Source: Pezizomycotina sp. ARF18 (Eukaryota; Ascomycota). From it: 64,000 nucleotides of DNA. The stretch lies in the NCBI GenBank assembly GCA_002224055.1, contig AZLU01000016.1:303450-367449 (forward strand), written 5' to 3'. Made by a program: the position numbers and the translations under genes. This document shows positions 59,617 through 64,000 of this stretch, piece after piece. The notes under the pieces were generated by a model. That model ran no database searches, was not told where the DNA came from, and saw only the letters and a list, made by a program, of their open reading frames with translations. Positions within the stretch are counted from its first letter, which is position 1. The number at the start of each line of letters is the position of its first letter.

Positions 59617-62247
59617 CTATACCTCGTCCTCCTCTCTTCTTCTCCCTACACCGCCTTCTTCGACATCCTTGCCAATACCGAGGCTATTTTCAAGGTAAAG
59701 AGGAGGTTAGTCGATATCGTTTTGTACATATCATGTATACCAACTGCATTTAGGGAAAGACCTACCTTAATACAGCAGCGCATAACCTATACCCCCAAAT
59801 AAACCAAACCAACATGTCGCCATGCTTTGTCCGCGTAGCCAGAGTGAAATACTCCGGAGAGCAAGGGCCAAAATGATCTGCCAAGGCTTGACAAGCTTTG
59901 AGCGACACCATTGAGGGTTCCCAAAGTTGAACTTGTCGGAGCGCAGTTCGTGATCTTCAAAATTTACTCCATTAGAATTTATACTGCATAAAAAGACGAT
60001 AAAATTGAGACTCGGGGTTCCTCACGAGTAACATGGCGCATGTGAGCGCCATACACTTGCTACCACTTTTAATGACAGAATAGCAGCCAATTGGGCCCAA
60101 ACGATCACCTTTCCGCTCTTCTGTGTGTCTGACACGAACGGCATCAGGAAGAACGCGATTCCAAAGGTCAGGAGGGCAACCCTAAAGCGCGGATGTTTCT
60201 AGCCTATAACATTCCGATTCTTTTGTCATGGAATGTAGGCCTGATTATGACCCCTACAGCTTATCGAGGTGTGTATCCTACCGTTCTTGTACCCAATTGA
60301 AACAAAACGCCTGGAAGAGGATGCTGATAGGCCGCCTAGAGCTAGCGAGAGGCGATCTCCTTCGGCTTCATGTTTCTTCCCGTCGGAAGTGGCGCAGAAA
60401 CGAATATCTGATTTACCCAGGTTAAAGGATTAATACAAAATCTAATTATCGAAATTTCAAAGCGAGGTGTTCAGTAGTTTACCGGATAAAGCGAATTATA
60501 CGCCACGATGCCGAAATTGAAAACAGTAAAAGTCGCCAGCAAGAAGGTAATTGAAGGTGTGAATATCTTCCTCCAACGGCGATTCGAAAATCGCCTGAAG
60601 AGATGCGACCTTTTACGGCCGTGGTCAGCTTCCCTTTCACTCTGAGGAGACGAGGTCCCAGGAAAGTTTCCACCATAGCCCTCCGCATTATGATCATTGT
60701 GTTCAGACGGCTCGTGACCGTTTTGACCGGGTAGCAATGGTGACCTCCGAGATTCAAGGTCAACCTACGGCCCTGAGCGCCATCTGCGAATTGATTGCCA
60801 TTTGACGAGGGGAACCAACGACGAAGATAGCTCAGGCGGTGACTTGGACTGCGGAATTGCCATAGGGAAGCGAAAAGATTTCTAATCTTTGCCTTCAAGG
60901 GGTGCATATCTTCTGCGCCTTCCAGGCTTTCTTCTAGAAAAGAAAATACGATAAGCCAGTCAAGAATAAGGAACGACACGACACGAGATTAGGAGAGCAG
61001 TACGGCCATTTCGCTAAAATGCTCTCCTGCTTTAATCCAGGCATATTTACGAGCACCCCGCCTAATAATGGACCGACTATGGCGCCAATGCCGTAAACTA
61101 CGGGTAAGTACGCGAAGCACTCTGGTTTGAGCGATCGGTGATTTCACCCAGTATAGTCGAAACCACTCCTTTAGGAGAAAAAAAAAATCCTTTAGCGCGC
61201 ATTAAATGAAAATGGAACTGGTGATTTGGTATATTACCCTGGTCCCATTGACAGCTCCATCACTGCTGAACGACGACTGCCTGCCAGAATGTCCGACATG
61301 ACCAAATATAGCAAATGATATGGCGGTAAATAACGTTCCTGAAAGAATCACCGGTTTGCGACCGATTCTGTAGGGAGTTAGAATCTGTACTGAAGGTTTT
61401 TCTTTTATTCATCTGTTTTCGGATGCTCTACTATCGCTCAAGTGCCCCCATAGAAAGTTTGCTGCCCGCAATGTAAGCAACGGCATAACCACTCAAAATC
61501 TCCCGCTTGTTCAATAACTGTACTTCAATGACCGTTTCCTGACAAGGTACTCATCACAAACTGGGCCGCCGCAAACGAGGAAGCAATCAGGCCGACCTTG
61601 AGACGATCTCTCGGGTTGTACATCTGAGAAACTTCCGACCTAGAGCAGAATGAAAATTCAAATCTTTAGATTGACGGCCGAAATGTTCCGCGTCGTTCGC
61701 AAAATTCCACTGTGCTTTCCGACCAACGCCTTCCCAAGACACATGAACCAAAGGGGTTATATCGCGAATGATAGCAAAAAAAAAAAAAAAAGGCGCGGTG
61801 CAGCTCACCATTTCAGGTAGGTACGGTGCGATTGAGTTGTAAGCTATTTAGACACGTGATTATCAACAAACGCGACATTCTCGAGTTATTAAAAAAAAAC
61901 ATAGACAATAAAAAAATGGAAGAAAAGTCCCCAGCCATAACATTGAAGAATTCCTGATTTCGCATACCCATCTGCTCGGCCAAAGATATAATCGCCAAAA
62001 TCAAGAGTTGCCGCTTTGGTAGAGGCGTCGGTTCTCATCGCCGTCGGATATGGATGCCACGGATGATGCCGACGAATCGTCTTCGGAGGACACGGATGCT
62101 GTTCTCGAGCGCCATGAGTGAGTAGCGCTGGCTGTCCCGGAGTTGCTATCATTATCAGCAGAAAGCTTGCGAGGCGGTTTCCCTTTGCCGCGGGGAGGAT
62201 GCAGTGAAGAAATGTTTGGTAGTGGAGGGAGGATTTTCGTCTTTCAT
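59617..62247 (-). CDS. Major facilitator superfamily transporter (DHA1-like, YCR023C-type)
   Basis: A 12-TM proton-coupled transporter expected at the plasma or vacuolar membrane; substrate not predictable. ATG at 62247 gives MKDENPPSTTK, then after an indel a Ser/acid-rich cytosolic tail (ASVSSEDDSSASSVASISDG). TM1 begins LPKRQLLILAIISLAEQMG-like. The signature loop 2-3 is in NRKPVILSGTLFTAISFAIF (after SDRIG-like sequence lost to indels). Later come VGPLLGGVLVNMPG, LILDWLIVFSFLEESLEGAE and a long central loop with HPLKAKIRNLFASLW. TM7 is KIFTPSITFLLATFTVFNFG. The C-terminal half includes LPTGRNMKPKEI, LFQAFCFNWVQER, LTFGIAFFLMPFVSDTQKSG and TSSTLGTLNGVAQSLSSLGR. A final exon encodes GKDVEEGGVGRRREEDEV before TAG at 59617. 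Frame breaks are heavy, and one stop (near 60478) would cut the protein at TM7 if taken literally. The order and content of both halves argue for one intact gene. Confidence 0.85.
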
Positions 62248-63564
62248 CTTCACGACCTCTGCCTATTTTTCCCCTTTGGTTCAGAGGATTTCTTTGGCTG
62301 CTCAAATTTAAGACTTTGATTAACATGAATCAGTTATAAAAAAAAAAAAAAAAAGAAAGAAAGAAAGAAAAAAAGTAAAGATTGGTTAGATAAAGGCGTG
62401 TAGTTTTTAATTGTGCGTGAGCGCGAACGGGGCGGCAGACAATACAAGGACGGTATTTCTTTCTACCTCTATGCCGTCAGGGTTCCTATAGGAAGCATGG
62501 AGGAGGAGATACCTTTCAAAGAACTCTGGATAAGAAGGGGGGGGGGGAAGTTCGCCTATTTCTATTTTATTTTATTTTGATTTCTTTATTATTATTTTCC
62601 GCTTTCGACACGATGATGTCGTCAACTGCCGTACCCCAAAATTAAACAACGTCCTCCCGTCTGAACACCAAAGAGGTCGATAAATATATATATTCAAAAT
62701 TAAAAAAAAAAAAATAAGGGCTATATACTATATAGCTAGTTGAAAAGAGATATCAATGAAGTTTCACCCAAAAACGAGTAACCGGTAATATCCTCTAGCT
62801 ACTTAAGTACTTGGTAGATGTATGATTGATTATATATTAAGCTTTTTGTTTCATGACACCTAATCTTTCCATATACAGAGAGCTTTCGTTATAGAATCGC
62901 TGCCGGAAGAATAATTACAATGTTATATATTTCAAGCAGAACATCATATGCTATTCTACTACAGTCAAGGTCTATGGAAAAAAAAAAAGGATATTGCGAA
63001 GATGGAAGTACTTTGATCTTTAAGTCGTCTAAATTTTTGGGAACAATAAGTAGAAAAACACTCTAATGAGGATTAGAATAACTGTATTGCTATTATCATT
63101 TATATGACCGACCAACAAGTTGTCTCCAACTTTTGCTCTAAAAAAAGGAGGGAAATGGAAACCGAAAACACGAAGCTAAATATCAATAACCCAAAAAGAG
63201 AAAAAGAAAAGAAAAGGAAGGAAGGAAAGAAGGGAAAGAAAAGAACGGAAGGGATGCAGATATCATTACCAAAGACTTGGAATATTGGCGTTAGGCCTTC
63301 CTTTAATCAAGGGGTATTCCGTCGAATTCGTTGTATCCGAGGGCGAGATTCATGTTTTCTATCAGCGAATTAGTTAGTGATTGTTCGTTATCTCTCATTA
63401 AATACCGTTGGAGTTTGTTTATAGAAAACTTGAAAACTTAAGGAAATAAAAATAAAAATAAATACAGGAAGGAAGAAGAGAGAAGGTGAAAAAGTAAGGA
63501 GCCAAACGGGGTTTTTTCCAAACTTACGAAGACACTGTGTTGCAGCTCCTTTTAGAGAGATTAT
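62248..63564. other. Intergenic, no gene recognised
   Basis: AT-rich upstream region of the MFS gene. Contains A runs with GAAA units (62338-62374), a G run (62539-62548), A-rich blocks (62702-62714, 62978-62989) and the palindrome TACTTAAGTA (62800-62809). An 89-codon open frame at 63104-63373 is Lys/Glu low-complexity and not called. Confidence 0.5.
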
Positions 63565-63990
63565 CTATTGTCGCACAAACAACCACTCTTCTGCCGGAGC
63601 TATGAACACCAAATCCACAATCTCAACCCGGTTTGCCGGAAATATCTTTGAGTCGGAGCTTCCCCAATGAACTTTGACAAGCTTTCTCCCTGCGTATCTG
63701 TCCTGGAAGATGTTCGAATATCCCTGGAAGTCATCTCGCGCTTCAGCGGGATGTTAACGGTGTGCTAGATTTTGACAGCGTCAGTATGAACGTATCCAAA
63801 TGTGTGGCGGAGTGGCGAAGAAGTGGCAGGCCATTCTGCTTACGTGAATCCCTGGAACCAAACAGCAACATGCGGATGAACCCGACCTCAATCCAAGTTG
63901 ACTTCCAATTTCTCTCTCGGGTGGGTCTGTGAGACTATAGGCAAGCAGATTATCCTTCAAAAGGTCGACATCGTTCTTAGGGCTGGGCCT
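63565..63990 (-). CDS. Possible C-terminal part of an unrecognised gene running off the right edge
   Basis: On the minus strand, from about 63760 down to a TAG at 63565-63567, one frame reads DDFQGYSNIFQDRYAGRKLV then KVHWGSSDSKIFPANRVEIV and DLVFIAPAEEWLFVRQ, which has the texture of real protein. Further upstream, in other frames, NDVDLLKDNLLAYSLTDPPE (about 63975-63915) and LRHTFGYVHTDAVKI also look coding. This fits a gene broken by the same indels as its neighbours and continuing past the window. No family recognised. Confidence 0.3.
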
Positions 63991-64000
63991 GGTCCCCGCA

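Noticed and set aside
1-64000. RIP-type mutation as the cause of broken genes
   Set aside because: Breaks are frame shifts with family residues preserved on both sides, not clusters of C-to-T or G-to-A stop codons.
1-64000. CRISPR arrays, operons, ribosome-binding sites, rRNA genes
   Set aside because: Nothing resembling them; gene structure is plainly fungal nuclear with spliceosomal introns.

Overview
This is nuclear DNA from a filamentous ascomycete fungus (Pezizomycotina). The genes carry several short GT..AG introns. Lineage-typical genes are present: a Zn(II)2Cys6 regulator, a Skt5/Chs4-type chitin synthase activator with a CaaX tail, and methylcitrate-cycle enzymes with mitochondrial leaders. 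The spaces between genes are AT-rich and full of poly-A/T, poly-pyrimidine and microsatellite tracts. I cannot place it more narrowly than this. Almost every conserved gene, on both strands, is interrupted by one-base indels (mostly lost bases) at places where the family sequence clearly continues in another frame. Because this hits housekeeping genes such as amidophosphoribosyltransferase and methylcitrate synthase alike, I read it as long-read consensus error and not as gene decay. Gene bounds below therefore span the whole locus, introns and frame breaks included.

Layout. 0-5 kb: a C2H2 zinc-finger gene (+) at the left edge, a repeat-rich AT spacer with a GC-rich palindromic island, and a small predicted membrane protein (+). 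5.8-6.9 kb: dienelactone hydrolase (+). 9.7-11.6 kb: isopenicillin-N-synthase-like 2OG-Fe(II) oxygenase (+), convergent with a short-chain dehydrogenase (-, 12.4-13.6 kb). 13.6-18.3 kb: mostly unexplained, with coding-like fragments at 15.9-17.6 kb. 18.3 kb: a lone first exon of a glutamine-synthetase-like gene whose complete paralogue lies at 26.0-27.7 kb (+). Between them is a large, unrecognised, cysteine-containing multi-exon gene (19.8-24.6 kb, +). 28.4-31.35 kb: Zn2Cys6 transcription factor (-). 31.4-39.9 kb: 8.5 kb with no recognisable gene. 39.9-44.6 kb: 2-methylcitrate dehydratase followed by 2-methylcitrate synthase, same strand. 45.6-47.6 kb: Msc7-type aldehyde dehydrogenase (-). 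51.3-53.6 kb: amidophosphoribosyltransferase (+). 55.8-58.9 kb: Skt5/Chs4-like Sel1-repeat protein (+). 59.6-62.2 kb: MFS transporter (-). Right edge: a possible partial gene (-).

How genes may work together. The firmest functional link is the methylcitrate pair, two consecutive mitochondrial enzymes of propionyl-CoA detoxification. The left half (hydrolase, 2OG oxygenase, SDR, GS-like ligase, Zn2Cys6 regulator) has the composition of a small catabolic or specialised-metabolism neighbourhood, but no backbone synthase is seen and co-function is only inference. I did not find a convincing undescribed system. The most open items are the cysteine-rich gene at 19.8-24.6 kb, the coding-like fragments at 15.9-17.6 kb, a perfect 14-bp inverted repeat at 35.92-35.99 kb, and a recurrent 10-bp palindrome.
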